Below are positions 33,758 to 46,074 of a DNA stretch of 64,000 nt, piece after piece. Source of the DNA: Evernia prunastri. Its lineage: Eukaryota > Ascomycota > Lecanoromycetes > Lecanorales > Parmeliaceae. The stretch is from assembly GCA_003184365.1 (NCBI GenBank), contig NKYR01000130.1, forward strand, positions 39,210-103,209. Reading direction: 5' to 3'. A program made the translations under genes and the position numbers. The notes under the pieces were generated by a model. That model saw only the letters and a program-made list of their open reading frames with translations, did not search any database and was not told where the DNA came from. Each line of letters opens with the position of its first letter. Positions within the stretch are counted from its first letter, which is position 1.

Positions 33758-36182
33758 CGGGAAAGCCAGTACTCTGGAAGACAGTGCCGTAGACTTTCAA
33801 CATGTCTTTCTCTTCTTCTTGGAGGAAGAACATGACATCTATGCGGCGACTCTATGCCAGCAAGGTCTATTGATGCGTCGATGAGCGCTAATAAGATCCA
33901 TTAACCGGGCTAGTGGGAATGAGGTTCAGACTAAGATTTGAAGACATGCCAGGTCTGGCGACATGTTATGTCTGAGAACGTAATATGTTCCAAGAAATAT
34001 CAAGTCTGGAAACAGCTGTCTTGAGACATATCTGGTCAAAAGAGGTCTGGAAACACGTGTTTCAAGACACATGTTGAAAGCGAGCCATACATAACTTGAG
34101 GCCTGTCCCTTTGCCGAGGTCTGTCCCTTAGCTCATGGGTTCATTCATTAACTTGAGGCTGTCCCTTAGCCGAGGTCTGTCCCTTTTCTTGAGGGTTGTA
34201 CCTCAACTCGTAGGTCCATCCCTCAACTTGTCTTGAAACCCTATTTCTATGGTTGAACTTTGAAAATCAAGGTCAAAGCTATACATTTCATAAATCTACA
34301 CTTCGCATTGATCCATCCTTGCACCTGCAAACCAGTCTAGAGTCTCTAGCGTACAGAGGAAAGTTTCCGTTGAAACGGATGTAAAACGACTCATCATCAA
34401 GCATCGTGACGTTCGGATAGCTTACGGTTGTTTTAGGTGGGGGCCTGCGTAAGGCTGTCCGATAGATCCTTCTAGAATCTCTAAGGTTACTCCCGAACAA
34501 TTTCCCTCCAATCACCGTAGGAATCTTTCTACCCTGCGGTTTCCCTTTACCCTATGGCTTTCAATCACCATAGGGGTTTCTCTACCCTGCGATTTCCCTC
34601 TACCCTACGGCTTCCAATCACCCTAGGGGTTTCTCTACCCCACAATTTCCCACCGCCCTACGGTTTCCCGCTACCCTACGGCTTCCAATAACCGTGCGGC
34701 ATAAAAGTCCCTGCGGCATAAAATCCCCTACGGCAATAAAGTCCCTGCGGCATAAAAGTTCCTACGGCATAAAAGTTCCTGCCTGCGGTTTCCCGCTACC
34801 CTACGGTTGCCTCCTTCGCGCCGGCGTCCTACCTTAGTCCCAAAGGCTAACAAGTTAGCGCTGGAACTAAGCTCAAAAAAGTCTAGATCGCTTCGCGGAC
34901 TTTTGTTGTAGGACGCCTGCTCCAGAAACCCCGTTTTTATCCAAAACGAGCTTCGTGTCAACAAATTTTTGAATCAATCACAGATCCATCAATTCTCATC
35001 AAAACCACTTAGAAATATATACTACGACGCGTAGAATTATATAGCGAATTCGTTAGTAACAAAATCTAACTCCCTACGGCAATATCCCGCGTTGTATACC
35101 TTACTAACCTTCGAGGACAGTTGACACCAGACCTATTACGTTCCCTATCTAAATGACCTAACCAACGGGTTACCTCTTTCCGGCAACGGGTCTCGGCGCT
35201 AGATTTCCTATCTCTCAGCGTCCGAGACCCTCCAAACACGGCATTCAAATCGAATTATCAATGATAGAAAGGGGGGGAGCATGTTGATCAAAAGTCCTAA
35301 ACATGCCAAGACTTTTCGGATCCGGACCCGGACCCGGACCCGATAGCCAAACTTGGGCCATCTTCCGAATATTACTATAAATTTCAGTATTCTAACTAGG
35401 GCAGTCGATTTTCGCTGTAGGCTTGGCATATTTAGAATAGAATACAAGAAACAGGGGGTTTTTGGTGCAGACCCCCTGCGGGGACCGACTCACTATGCAG
35501 CTAAAAATTAAAGTCACGGTCTAAGCAGGGGGTCGAAAGCTAATGGAGACAACCCTACGGCTTCTAATCACCCCAAGGGTTTCTCTACCCTACGGTTTCC
35601 TCTACCTTACGGCTTTCCTCTACCTCTACGGTTCCTATCACCGTGGGGGTTTCTCTACCCTACGGCTTCCAATCAACTTACAAGCTCGGAAGTTATATGA
35701 ATTTAGAAGTTGCACACTTTTTGAGACCCTAACTACACATTTAGAATCCCTACTGTATAATATCTCCTACGACATAAGAGTCCCTACACCTTTTAGGTCT
35801 TTACACTTTCAAAATCTCTGCGATATAAAATCTTCTATGACATAAAGGTCCCTGGACTTTTAGAATCTCTATACTTTTAGAGTTCCTATATTTCCAAAGC
35901 ACACACAATCCTCGTAGCCTCAGAATTCTCATTATAAAGACTTTATTTCCATCAAAGTTCCTGCTTTGTTCAAGTTCCTCCCTCAAAATTCTCTCAAGTC
36001 TGTAATTTCAAAAGATACTCAAAGATCCCTGCGCCATAAAGGTTCCTAAACCTCTAACCGGCGTTCTATATCCATACTCTTTCAAGGATTATGGATATAT
36101 CTTAATGGTCATTGTTACTGGAGGTGTTGCAACAGCAAGAAATCGGGTTTACCAGAAGGATCTTCGGGAGATGTGAACTCAT
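33758..36182. repeat. Low-complexity, degenerate tandem-repeat DNA
   Basis: No gene is recognised. Three repeat types can be read. At 34090–34215 the motif ttgaggcctgtccctt alternates with gaggtctgtccctt. At 34540–34810 and again at 35555–35670 there are many variants of taccctacggtttcc, and within 34700–34790 a unit close to cggcataaaagttcctg. At 35320–35345 there is a short run of ggaccc. The two CCCTACGG blocks suggest one dispersed repeat family. Confidence 0.55.
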
Positions 36183-36400
36183 GTGGTGTACCCCACCAGC
36201 GGTGGCGCACACCAAAAGTGGTCCATCCCACCAGACGTGGTTCACCCCATGAGTGATGGCGTACACCAAAAGTGGGCCACCCCATCAGGCATGGTCCACC
36301 CTATCAGCCGTGGTGTGCACCAAAAGTGGTCCACCCCACGAGTAATGGGGTACACCAAAAATGGCTCACACCACGGGCAGTGGTTTACACCATCAGCGAT
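36183..36400 (+). repeat. Degenerate minisatellite (caccaaaagtggtcc family)
   Basis: Units built from acaccaaaagtggtcc alternate with cacccca…gtgg, repeating about every 45–65 bp, four to five times, with decreasing identity. In one frame they read as a HQKW-containing repeat ORF (to 36452), but the repeat itself explains the open frame and I do not call it a gene. Confidence 0.6.
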
Positions 36401-36452
36401 ACAACACTCTTATGGCTCATTGCAGCTCTGGCGATTCACTGACTATTCATAA

Positions 36453-37281
36453 GGTCATGCGTCGTTGAAGAATAAACTATTCGTGGCCGGTTAGAATACT
36501 TAAATTTGTCTACGCTGAAGCTAATGCTATCGTATCATTGATATTCCCAAGCAGTTGCTCTCAAGCAATTCTCAAACGTGAAACCAAGCAGAGTACACCT
36601 TGGTTTTAGACCTAGGGGAATGTTCCTAGGAGGCCTCTCCCAGGATTGAGGGTCTTGACACAATCGCACCCAGCAATTAGAGGACATTCCATTCAAAATG
36701 CTGAAAATCCTAGGAGACTTCCCGGGAAGTCTCCCAAGATTCGTATAAGTAGTGGACCCAGCAACTCCGTTTTTTGAGGTTCTGTTCCCGCTTCCCTGAA
36801 AAACAATCGTGTGTAGACTGACTCTCCCAAGCTAGATCTCCTAGGACCTACACTCTCCTGAATATATTATCAAGAATGGACTCTGCTTGTTGCTAGGTTT
36901 CTGCTTGGGGTCTATAGAATTTTCGAATAGAGCAGAGCTGAGTCGTGCCTATGTCATTTACCCGGTGCACATTTCTTGTTGCTCTTTGTATCCTGCCTGT
37001 GGGACGTCCCAGGGAACGTTCCTAGGCCTATTATTACGGTTTTTTTAGGGGGCGGGAAGCGCGGGGGACCTATAATTAGGTTTTTGTTGGGGGGGGGGGG
37101 GGGGGGGGGGAGATGTCCTCAGAATGGGTGGGTAGGTCTTATGGAAGCAGGATGCTCAAATTGACAATACAACATATACCCACGAATTCCGCTCAATTGG
37201 AGGGAAGGTCGTTTTCATTCAATTGCCTTCTCAACTAACAGATTTTATTATACCTGTATTTGAGGCCAGGAATCTCATAAT
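36453..37281. other. Intergenic with a G22 homopolymer
   Basis: No gene is recognised. It contains an uninterrupted run of 22 G at 37089–37110, preceded by other G-rich tracts, and a region with the recurrent word ctaggag near 36620–36720. Confidence 0.5.
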
Positions 37282-37506
37282 ATGTCTGACGCGGCAAAAG
37301 CGAAGACGCAACAGTTCACCAGAAGGAAATCGAACCTTGTGAAAAAGACAGATCAGCTGGCACGATTGTGTCACGCAGAACTTGCCCTGATCATCCGCAA
37401 GAACGGTAGGTACTACATGTATCGATCGATCGATCACGATCAATGGCCTCCCACGATCACAGAGATTGTGTGTACGGACCTGACAGATCCGTCCACCTTG
37501 CGCTGA
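37282..37506 (+). CDS. MADS-box-like mini-protein, copy 2, 74 aa
   Basis: A complete small ORF starting MSDAAKAKTQQFTRRKSNLV. Its body aligns with the MADS-box core: RRK-x-x-LVKK-x-x-x-LA-x-LC-x-AELALII, then NGRYYMYRS. It then has WPPTITEIV, which recurs in the other copies. Copies 3 and 4 share the same length and end. It is the only one of the three short copies without an in-frame stop. Protein this short would be little more than the DNA-binding/dimerisation module. Function is unknown. Confidence 0.55.
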   Translation: MSDAAKAKTQQFTRRKSNLVKKTDQLARLCHAELALIIRKNGRYYMYRSIDHDQWPPTITEIVCTDLTDPSTLR

Positions 37507-38236
37507 CTCCACCATAGATAAATTCGTACCCTTTGCCAGTGAATCTGCTCCCTCGAGATTTTGACAAGCATAATCCTGAAAGTCGGCAAAAGTTGGAGGA
37601 GCCGTTGACCGCAACGTTGGAAATGGCAGGGTTCGAGTCTTCGCAGGACCCATAGCGTTGCGCAATTTTGTGCTGCGGTGTATAGCCAAGTTGGAGGAAG
37701 ACAATCGCACAAGAGATGTATCACGCTTTTTTCTCGAATCACAAGGTAGTCTGCACCACTGCCTACAAGGTACCTTTGCGATAGTTATCAACAACGTATG
37801 CAGATATCAGTATAGAAGGTGTCTAGAGTGCATGTTAATTGATAAAAGAGGAAATGCAGATGTGAAATGCGCATGACCATACGTGACTCAATGACAATGA
37901 TGGGATGAGAACTGCAGAGCGAAGGGAGCATGTGTGGGGATGGCGCTGGGGCACGGCGCCGGAGCGTGATGCCCGGGGTAACGCGCAATCACTTCAAAAG
38001 AGGATCGCTGAGGACGTCCCCACTCCAGTGCCAAAATTGGAGCTTTGCGGGTCTTCCAAAAATGGAGCTGAAGGGACGGTCCAAAAATGAAACACAAAAG
38101 TGCGAGGAAGACGAGATAAAGGGGATTCAGAAGTGGAGCAGAAAGTTCAGAGATATACTAATGCTCGTCCCTAACACATTTCCTCACTCATTCTCTGCTA
38201 AGGACGTTATCTTCAAATTAATAGAAAAGATAGAAA
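37507..38236. other. Intergenic, nothing certain
   Basis: Open frames are present but none is recognised. The part just after 37506 may be a decayed 3' extension of the MADS-like gene. Confidence 0.35.
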
Positions 38237-38458
38237 ATGTCTCAGACAGCAAAGGCAAAAACGCAGCAGTTCATTAGAAGAAAACCGAACATAATAAAAA
38301 AGGCGGATTAGCTCGCGCGATTATGTCACGCGGACATTGCATTAATTATTCGCAGAAATGAAAGATATTATACTTATCGATCGACTGATCACGAACTGTG
38401 ACCTTTCAGCATAATAGAAATTGTATATATGAACCGGACGTATCGATCTTTAAGCTGA
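38237..38458 (+). pseudogene. MADS-box-like mini-gene, copy 3, two stops
   Basis: Starts MSQTAKAKTQQFIRRKPNII and keeps one frame for 74 codons to a terminal TGA. There are two in-frame stops: TAG where copy 2 has the Gln of DQLARLC (CAG to TAG), and TGA where copy 2 has the Gln/Trp stretch before PP. Both are transitions. It is followed by about 200 bp that is also duplicated after copy 4. Confidence 0.7.
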
Positions 38459-38713
38459 TTTGAGTCATCAGAAAGCCTCATACTCGTTGTCAGTCAGTCT
38501 GCTGTTCAAAGACTTTGATCACACCAGTTGTGAAGTTGCGCATAACTCGAAGGTGGCGGACCCGCGGAATGAGAGATCTAGTTCGATTGAGACTTCGGAA
38601 GGCAAGTGAATGTCGAGGGATCTGATATCGCATCGCGTAACTTAGCAGTACGAATCAAAGAGAACGTGAGCGTATAGATCCTTGACGAGTTGCCGCTAGC
38701 TACTCAAAGCCAT

Positions 38714-39585
38714 TCAACGATTGTTCTTGATCACCCCTTCTGGTAGAAGCAAATCCACCACTGCATCGATGTTTCTCGACGGCTTCGTATCTCTGAATAT
38801 CTCATGTACCCAATTTGCGGTACTTGCATGGCTCTCATGTTCTTTGACCGAAATAATGCCATCCTCATCCTGTGCGAATAACCAGTCAGTGACTCTGTAG
38901 ATGTTCGCATATGCTGCTTCTTTTTCTTTGACTATAACCGTCCCTTGTCCAGCAAGTACAAATTCAAACATCTGTGGTTGTGGGCTCGATTTGTCCTCGA
39001 CCTCCTCGAGGACTTCAAGACCCAAAAGCCCTGCTAGCTGGTTCGATAAAAGGTATTTGGAAAGCTCCTCAAAGAAGGCTTGATTGATATCCGCAACGCA
39101 TTTCGGGGCATCGCCTTCTCGATATTCGTATGCTAGCAGACGGTTATCTGGCGAGAGAGTGAGTATAGATATGCCCGTGAATAGGGTTCGAAATTATGAC
39201 TTCGAAAGGTGTTGGTTTGGTCAATAGCCCGAGAATCGGCCTTTGAAACTCGAGCCCAACATAATAGTGTTATGAGGGATTTCTAAATGACCGTGGATAA
39301 GGTGCAGACCAAATATTTTCTGGGCATTGTATTGGATAAAGAGCTGTGCCAGCTGGTTCAGATGATGCTCTGGAAAATTTGGCTGGTCGTGATCATCAAG
39401 CAAGTAGTTGTACCTTTCAATGTAATAGGTCAGTAAAAGGTCCCGCGAGTCTCGCAACAAATTATGTAGGAAAGGTCATGGATCACATACGCAGTGCTCG
39501 AAGCCTGAAGATCCGCTAGGGTAGGTTCGAAGTGTAAGCCAGGAAGGGCGTAGGACGACATGGCTACTACACCCGTCATGTCCAT
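38714..39585 (-). pseudogene. Conserved fungal hypothetical protein, frameshifted
   Basis: The N-terminus is MDMTGVVAMSSYALPGLHFE, followed by an intron-like GTATGT near 39490, then RDLLLTYYIERYNYLLDD and TIMLGSSFKGRFSG. The expected continuation LTKPTPFEV is one base out of frame, and after IHGHIYT the frame changes back to LTLSPDNRLLAYEYREG. The C-terminal part to 38714 is open (MFEFVLAGQGTVIV). The order of motifs matches a widespread ascomycete family of unknown function. Two frame changes within about 80 bp suggest a pseudogene, though sequencing error is possible. Confidence 0.5.
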
Positions 39586-41569
39586 CGGGGAATTCACAGA
39601 CTCTGCGTTCTTTTTGAATCAAAAGATACAACGCATAGGTCGGATGTCAGCGATATGAAGTTTTGATTGATTGATTGATTGATTGCTTCATACTACCCAG
39701 GAGTCTCGCCTGATTGGCCGACTATGCGAGATGTGCTATCTATCAAATAATCTACCTAAATTTCTGAACCATTGAAAGAGGCTACCCTACGGTCGTCGGA
39801 CCCCTTTCGTAAAGAACCATTTCCTGCTTTTTGACCCGAAACCCTTGGTGTTTTGATATATTGTAGATTCAGTATGGGGTGGGACCCCTCTAAGCCCGGG
39901 GGTCCCAAAGAACAGTATCCCAATTCCAACTCTTTTCCATTTCAGCCCACTAGACGGGATTGCCCTGACGACTCTGAGGGTCACTACTTCTCAGAGTCTA
40001 TTGCTCGGTAGGCGGCCGAGGTTCAAGATCCGGTATCACCTTTATCGAGGAATGAGACGGCGGATACGTTTCGATAGGGCGAAGTCGAACGATTGGAAAC
40101 CGTATATATCGAGGCACTCCGGAAGAGGACAGAGTGGATATTCGCTCGTGTTGTAGGCTGAATAGGTAGTCGATGACGGTAGAAGAATATGCCCTCTTGG
40201 GGTAAGAGGGTGTGTCGGTATTGCGGAGGCTTGATGTGAAGTGAAATGTATTGTCTAGATGTTGAGATCTGACAGTATAGAGACGTTACGGTCTGTTGAT
40301 TGCTGGAATGACTTGGATTGCTGGAAATGACTGAAATGACACGTGGCATATTGTTACCGGACGCGTCGAGAGGACTGTATGTGATATCGATCTTATGCTG
40401 AATATAATAGGCTTATGAGAGGGCGAGGTCGGTAGGCGGTCCATATCGTTAACTTTATGACTCAGTCGAAAGGAAGGCATCGTGCTTGATGGCCTGACTG
40501 TCGGAAAGAGTACGTGACATTGCGCGATTTTCAGGGGGTCCTTGGACCCGAGGCTTACAGTCGTGTAAACCGCTCATTATGGGCACGGGCAGATACCTTA
40601 TAATGAGCTGATTACCGTACTGCAGGCCTCAGGCCCATAAATGATGTCGTTGTGGTTGTGGGAACAAAAATGTGGTTTTGCGCTGTTGTTGATCCTTTCT
40701 ATGCGATATGAAGTTTGTCGACTTGGGCATATTGCGGCTAACTACCTCCGGCTCTAGCTCGCTTCTTGGCCTCACCAAGTGAACCCCTCTTCAGGAAAGG
40801 GCGTTGTCACGGAACTTCTCTACGACAAACAATCTGGTCTAAGCAAATCCGTCCACAAAAGAGAGCTAGAGCAGCGCTTGAAGATCATTTCTACGTCAGC
40901 GTGGATATAATGTGAGCAATCATCCAGAGCCATTTGGTACCCACGGTTGCTAATGTTCCAGACCATCGCCGCACGCCCGTGCCCTCACCTTCCTACGGCT
41001 CTCACACGGTCCATCTCTTCCTATACACAATCGAGCAAGCATTTTACAAAAAACGTTACGCGCGGAGGGTACGGAGAAAGAGCGTTCTGCGTCAGATATC
41101 TCGATAGGACTGCATGACAGAAAGCGAGCGGGAGGAGGAAGAGCTCGAGTATCTGGATGGGCTTGAGAAGATAGACCTCACAGAGTGCGCAGAAGATAAT
41201 GAGCAACTTAAACGGAAACTCCAAGATAAGATATATCACATTGTAGTCCTACTTTACGCTTATTAAGATAACCCTTTCCAAGACCCATTACGATGATAGC
41301 CAGGTGGAGGGCTGGATAACTACCGGCAAAGTGTTGGTGCGAGAAACCAGCCAGCGAACTACCGCGGTTGTTATTAAACTGAACAGCGGAGAGGGCGCCG
41401 TCAGGTTCATCAAAGGTGATCGGGATGTTGGTGCTCGTGAAACAGGCCCGGGGGTAGAGAAGAAGGTCAAGATGGTGTTCTTAAGCGTCGGCCACAGCTG
41501 CTGGCAGATGGGCGATGCTGCTGTAAAATATACCACACACGTGCCAAAGGAGCTCGAGGGTGCGCAATG
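39586..41569. other. Intergenic with a (GATT)n microsatellite
   Basis: No recognised gene in about 2 kb. A gattgattgatt run lies at about 39663–39686. The same microsatellite recurs near 59361 and 60403 beside related sequence. A 50-codon Glu-rich ORF begins at 41114 (MTESEREEEELEYLDGLEKI) and could be a gene remnant. Confidence 0.4.
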
Positions 41570-42506
41570 CTAGCTAGTATACGCTTGCATAATTTTCACA
41601 CACATGGGAATGGGAATCGTGATGAATGGAAAATATCCGGACTTGTGTGGCAATGTAACCAGTACTTCCTCGCCATCGCCTTCTTTCAAAGCTTTAAGAA
41701 GGATTTCTGCGCCTTGAATCGTGAGTGGCAGGATAGTGGACTTTACATGACCTGGAGATAATTTTAGCATCAAACTCACGACGTCAATCCTATCTTGCAT
41801 ACCGTCTGTACTCGGATTTTGTCCCTTAGGTGTAAGGTTTTCGTCTTTCTTAGATGTTTGACCAGTAATAGATGATTGCGAACCTGCTGCGAGTCAATTC
41901 TGTCAAGTCATCTGGGAGAGATCAATGCACAACATTTTATGCCATTCATCTCATGAGCCAAAGGGATGTACGGTATCTGCTCGTCGACGGTCTTTAACGT
42001 CTCGGCTATAACCTTCAATCTCTTGGATGAAGGCCAAGAGTCCTCCCACCAGCGTTTGAGTATGTACGGGAAATTGGTGGCATCGGCTTTGGTCATTGAC
42101 TGTATCTTCTTTGGCGTCAAGGCGAGGGCATAGAGCAAGAACTCTTGGAGGCCTAACATTTCTCGCACACTTCTGAGCAATTCGTGTACTTGTAAAGACC
42201 GTCTGCTCTTCTTCCTCAGCATTTTCGCGTTTAGAGACGCGGTATCTTCTCTGATAAGCTGGAAACTCTTCTATATTGCTGTCTCTGAGTGTCTGTTAAT
42301 CGGAATGACTGCTCTACGGCCAACGCCGCAGCTTTCATCGCTCTGAGATCATCGTCCATCGACAACTTATTGCGCTGGGAATTGGCAGAAGGAACAGTGC
42401 CCGCAGAGTCAAAAGAAGCCTCGGTCTCATTGAGCGACTTTCCCACTTGGATAGATCTATTTTCTTCCAGTACCGTAGAGTATTGTGAAAAAGACTCCGT
42501 CCTCAT
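41570..42506 (-). CDS. Hypothetical protein, uncertain gene model
   Basis: Three minus-strand ORFs follow each other (42506–42231, 42222–41908, 41800–41570) and look protein-like: ALAVEQSFRLTDTQRQQY, then FLLYALALTPKKIQSMTKAD with NFPYILKRWWEDSWPSSKRL, then SPGHVKSTILPLTIQGAEIL. They could be exons of one gene, but I could not define the junctions and recognise no family. It may be decayed. Confidence 0.3.
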
Positions 42507-42569
42507 GCACCGTCGCTTCCGTCATGATGTTCCACAATGCCAGGCGGTGTTAATAGCAATGAGATAAAT

Positions 42570-42745
42570 GATGCGATGTAGTGCGGTGCAGTGCGATATG
42601 TACGGTGTAATACGATGTGTATAGTAAGGTGTGGCGTTTTGCGCTGTGATCCGGTGTGTGCAGTGTAGTCCAATGCAGTGCGGCGAATGCGGGGTGGTGC
42701 GATAAATACGGTATGATGCGGAGTGGTGCGACCGCTCCGATGCGG
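42570..42745. repeat. Simple degenerate repeat (gtgcgatg/gtgcggtg words)
   Basis: A run of degenerate units of about 8–10 bp such as tgatgcgatg, tagtgcggtg and cagtgcgata. No coding meaning is seen. The stretch 42746–43381 that follows has only an unrecognised minus ORF (43165–42797) with a Cys-containing segment (CPNTGNVSMMRCFKCE). Confidence 0.5.
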
Positions 42746-43381
42746 ATCGTAGCTTCTCCTCTCAAACTCGTTACACAGTGCTAACGATCGTGTTCACTAC
42801 TCACTTCGGTTTAGATTCGATGTGTTCATGCTCGAAGGTTGAGCGAGATACACGGAACATGCCGGCGGTTTGAGTCCTAAGCGATCAAGAAGCCTTGTCA
42901 TCAGACCAGACTTACCCAATCCACGTACTTTTAAGAGTAAACTTAGACCTACCGGAATGGCCATTTCCTCACACTTAAAGCATCTCATCATGCTAACGTT
43001 ACCCGTATTCGGGCACCAAGTATAGTGACGCCGTTTTAGCCTTAATCGGTTAGTTAAGCGGTAGTCGAAGTGACCATTCTGGAACTGCCACGAAGCCCCG
43101 CTATCGGGATAATTTACCAAGAACAACTCCATAATGACAAATGCTTGATTTGAGTAAAACCGCAAGGTGAATATCTTTGTGCCCTACTTACCTCAAACGC
43201 TCCTTCACTCAGCCACCTATCTTATTTTCTGGATCGAGGGGTTTCTACAGGGACATATCAAGGGAGATATTCTCCCACGATACTGAGGCCGCGTTGTGAT
43301 AGTCAACTGGGTCTATCGATTGCTTCTTTTGGCGTGAAATAGTCAATCAGGTGAGAAGACTTTGATCTAGGGCCCCACAGA

Positions 43382-45964
43382 ATGGCAGAATGTCCAGGAG
43401 TGCTGGGGTTGAAAGTGCTCTTCGAAGGACCAAAGCCATGTGTAGAGTAAGTCCCAAAACTGGAAGTTTCACTTGTAGATTTACGTACTGACCACTTCGT
43501 CTTTCTCAGTATCGTTGCAGTTCACGGCCTTGATGCCAGTCCGAACTGAGCATGGATCAGGAAAGTGAAGGATGGTAATAAAGAAGTTCATGTCAATTGG
43601 CTTGCGGACGAGAATTTGCTTCCCGCAAAGCTTCCTGATTCCCGAATCATGAATTTTAACTACGAATCAAAGTGACTTTTGGAGGCTCCAAAGCAAAGGC
43701 GTTCTTTATGCGCCATCCAATTGCTTACGGCTCTAGACAATAAACGCAAAGAGGTGACTACTCTCTCCAGCCAGAAATTTCTTCTTACGAGTCTGAGTAT
43801 TGACAGGGGAAGGATACGACATATCGACCATTAATTTTCATCGGCCATAGCTTTGATGAAGTGATTATTGAGCAGGTGAGAATCCATTATTTTATACCCA
43901 ATCAGCACAAATGCTTATCCTCTTCAGAGTTTGATAAGCGCAAACTCTCATGAAGACAGCTTTCAACACCTTGCTTTGTCAACCGTGAAAGTTGTATTTC
44001 TTGAGACTCCCCATCGCGGTACCTCAGCCGCAAAATGGGGTGCAATTATCGCCACATCTGCAAAGGCTCTGGGATTTGGATCAGAGGATAGTATTTTGAA
44101 GGACCTCCGAGAAGATTCAGAGAGCTCTAGAGATCTCCTCTATGAGTTCACTTTATGGGCCAACAGAGCCTCACTCACGCTTATCTGTTTCTTCGAGCAG
44201 CATAAGACAGACTATGAAAAGAGGTTTAGTGTGATATGAAAGGAGTTGATAAGACCTCCTTGACTTTAGATACTTTGCAACCATTTTAACAACAGGACTC
44301 GGATAAGATTGTGGAAGAGACTTCAGCCTGTATAGACGGCTATCGAAAGGTGCCCCTACCGACCGATCATTTGAAGATCAACAAATATAGTGAACCAGAT
44401 GATCCCTCCTACGTTGCAGTATATCCCTCGATTATGGATATGACCCAGAAGGCAGTTCGGGTAGTTCAAGGCAGACTAAACCGTAAGCAGATTTAAATGC
44501 ACTTATGTACCCAAGCTGACATCTGTGAACAGCTCAAAAAATTATTCAAGACGATTCAAGTACGAAGAACACTAGAAATATTGACCGGCCATATCGACTG
44601 ACTTTAGTGATACAGGAATACCCGATGAGAACTTGACCTGTCTACAATCTCTATTTGTTTCCAACCCTCAAGATAATCTTGCAAAGATTCGCGATGCGAA
44701 GGAAGACAGGGTCGATGGCACTTGCGAATGGATTCTCACTCAAGATCGGTATACGTCATGGTTAATTGAAGACAGTCCACAGCTGCTTTGGCTCTCTGAC
44801 GGGCCCGAAATCGAAAAGACAATGATATCCAGTTTCTTGATGGAAGAACTCGCGCAGTTAGCAGAGCGATCATCACAGATGACGTTGACATACTATTTCT
44901 GCGATGACAAAGACGAGAGACGCAGGACCGCCACAGCTATTCTCCGGGGACTACTCCTGCAACTATTACGGCAGCGACCAATTCTCTTCAGGCACATCCA
45001 ACCTGACTTTGATATATCGCGCGACCGCCTCTTCACTGATTTCCATGCGCTGCGGAGGATTTTTGATAGCATCGTAAAAGATCCCGAAGTGGATGAGGTT
45101 TGTTGCCTGATAGATGCTTTGGATGAATGTGAGAAAGAATCACGTCAGCTATTTCTCACCAATTTCACCAAACTATTTTCTTCTCAGCAGAGCAAAAAGA
45201 CAGTTGTCAAGTTCACTGTCACCAGTAGACGGGAAAACGATATAGAGGAGTCACTGTTCGCAGTCAGTCCAGCCATCCAGAATCTCCAGGTTGACTCAGG
45301 GAGAATCAATGACGACTTATCCAAGTTCATCGATGTTAAAGTCGATGAATTATCCACAAAAAAACGATACCAGCCAAAGCAGAAGGACATGATCAAGCAT
45401 GCTTTGACGGAGAAGGCCGATGGAACTTTCCTATGTATTTCACTGGTCGTGCAAGATCTTGCAAAAACCAGAATATTCTCCCTAGTCAGCAAGAAGCTAC
45501 AAGAATTACCTTCAGACCTCAACAAAGTATACGACAGAATCCTCAGTCAGATTGACGTCGACTGCGAGGAAATCGCAAAATTGATACTCCGTTGGGTGGC
45601 TGTTGCACGAAGACCCCTGACGGTGGACGAACTCGCAATGGCACGCGCTTTGGGCCAGGGAGAACGGGAAAAGAATACAGTCCCCCCGGAGGATCTCTTG
45701 GATGAATTAAAAGATGGTTTCAAATGCTGCGAGCCCCTTGTCTACGTTGATACTGTTATCACCATGCAGTCGCAGGTGTTCCGAAACATCTTCAGACAGC
45801 CGTTGACACTCATTCACCCGAGAAGGAAGGGAATTGGGCGAAGCTTAGCTCGTTTCCGGGCTAGCTCCGTAGTGACATTTAAGCTTGAGACCACCCGGAT
45901 ACGCTCCTCCAACTCCTTGCATCAACGGCTACCTGCATTGCATTATACTACAAAGCGAATGTAA
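43382..45964 (+). pseudogene. Alpha/beta-hydrolase – NACHT NLR inactivated by RIP-like changes
   Basis: The gene starts MAECPGVLGLKVLFEGPKPC. An intron (43447–43509) leads in frame to IVAVHGLDASPN. A hydrolase-type effector domain follows, then a NACHT NTPase (Walker B CLIDALDECE; LPSDLNKVYDRILSQI; RRPLTVDELAMA). Damage is consistent with G-to-A on the coding strand. TGA at 43547–43549, 43673–43675 and 44237–44239 sits at positions where the family usually has Trp. The hydrolase elbow reads GHSFDE rather than GHSFGG. FLETPHRG stands for FLGTPHRG. Walker A reads GPEIEKT rather than GPGIGKT. Other introns can be placed at about 43752–43810 and 43876–43927. The C-terminal repeat region is absent or truncated. 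A receptor in origin, now dead. Confidence 0.78.
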
Positions 45965-46074
45965 TAGCTCGACCCCTTCCCACCATGCTTAAACGCAAGA
46001 GACCCACTACGCCTTCCAAATACCGCAGGGAAGGAGCTCGATTGGTCTGGGTCTCAAACCAGAGTCTTCTACCA

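Noticed and set aside
34990..35045. Telomere-related repeats
   Set aside because: No TTAGGG tract is present in the window. The CCCTACGG words are not telomeric repeats.
36183..36400. CRISPR-like array
   Set aside because: Units are degenerate, contiguous and without unique spacers of constant length. It is a minisatellite in a eukaryotic genome.
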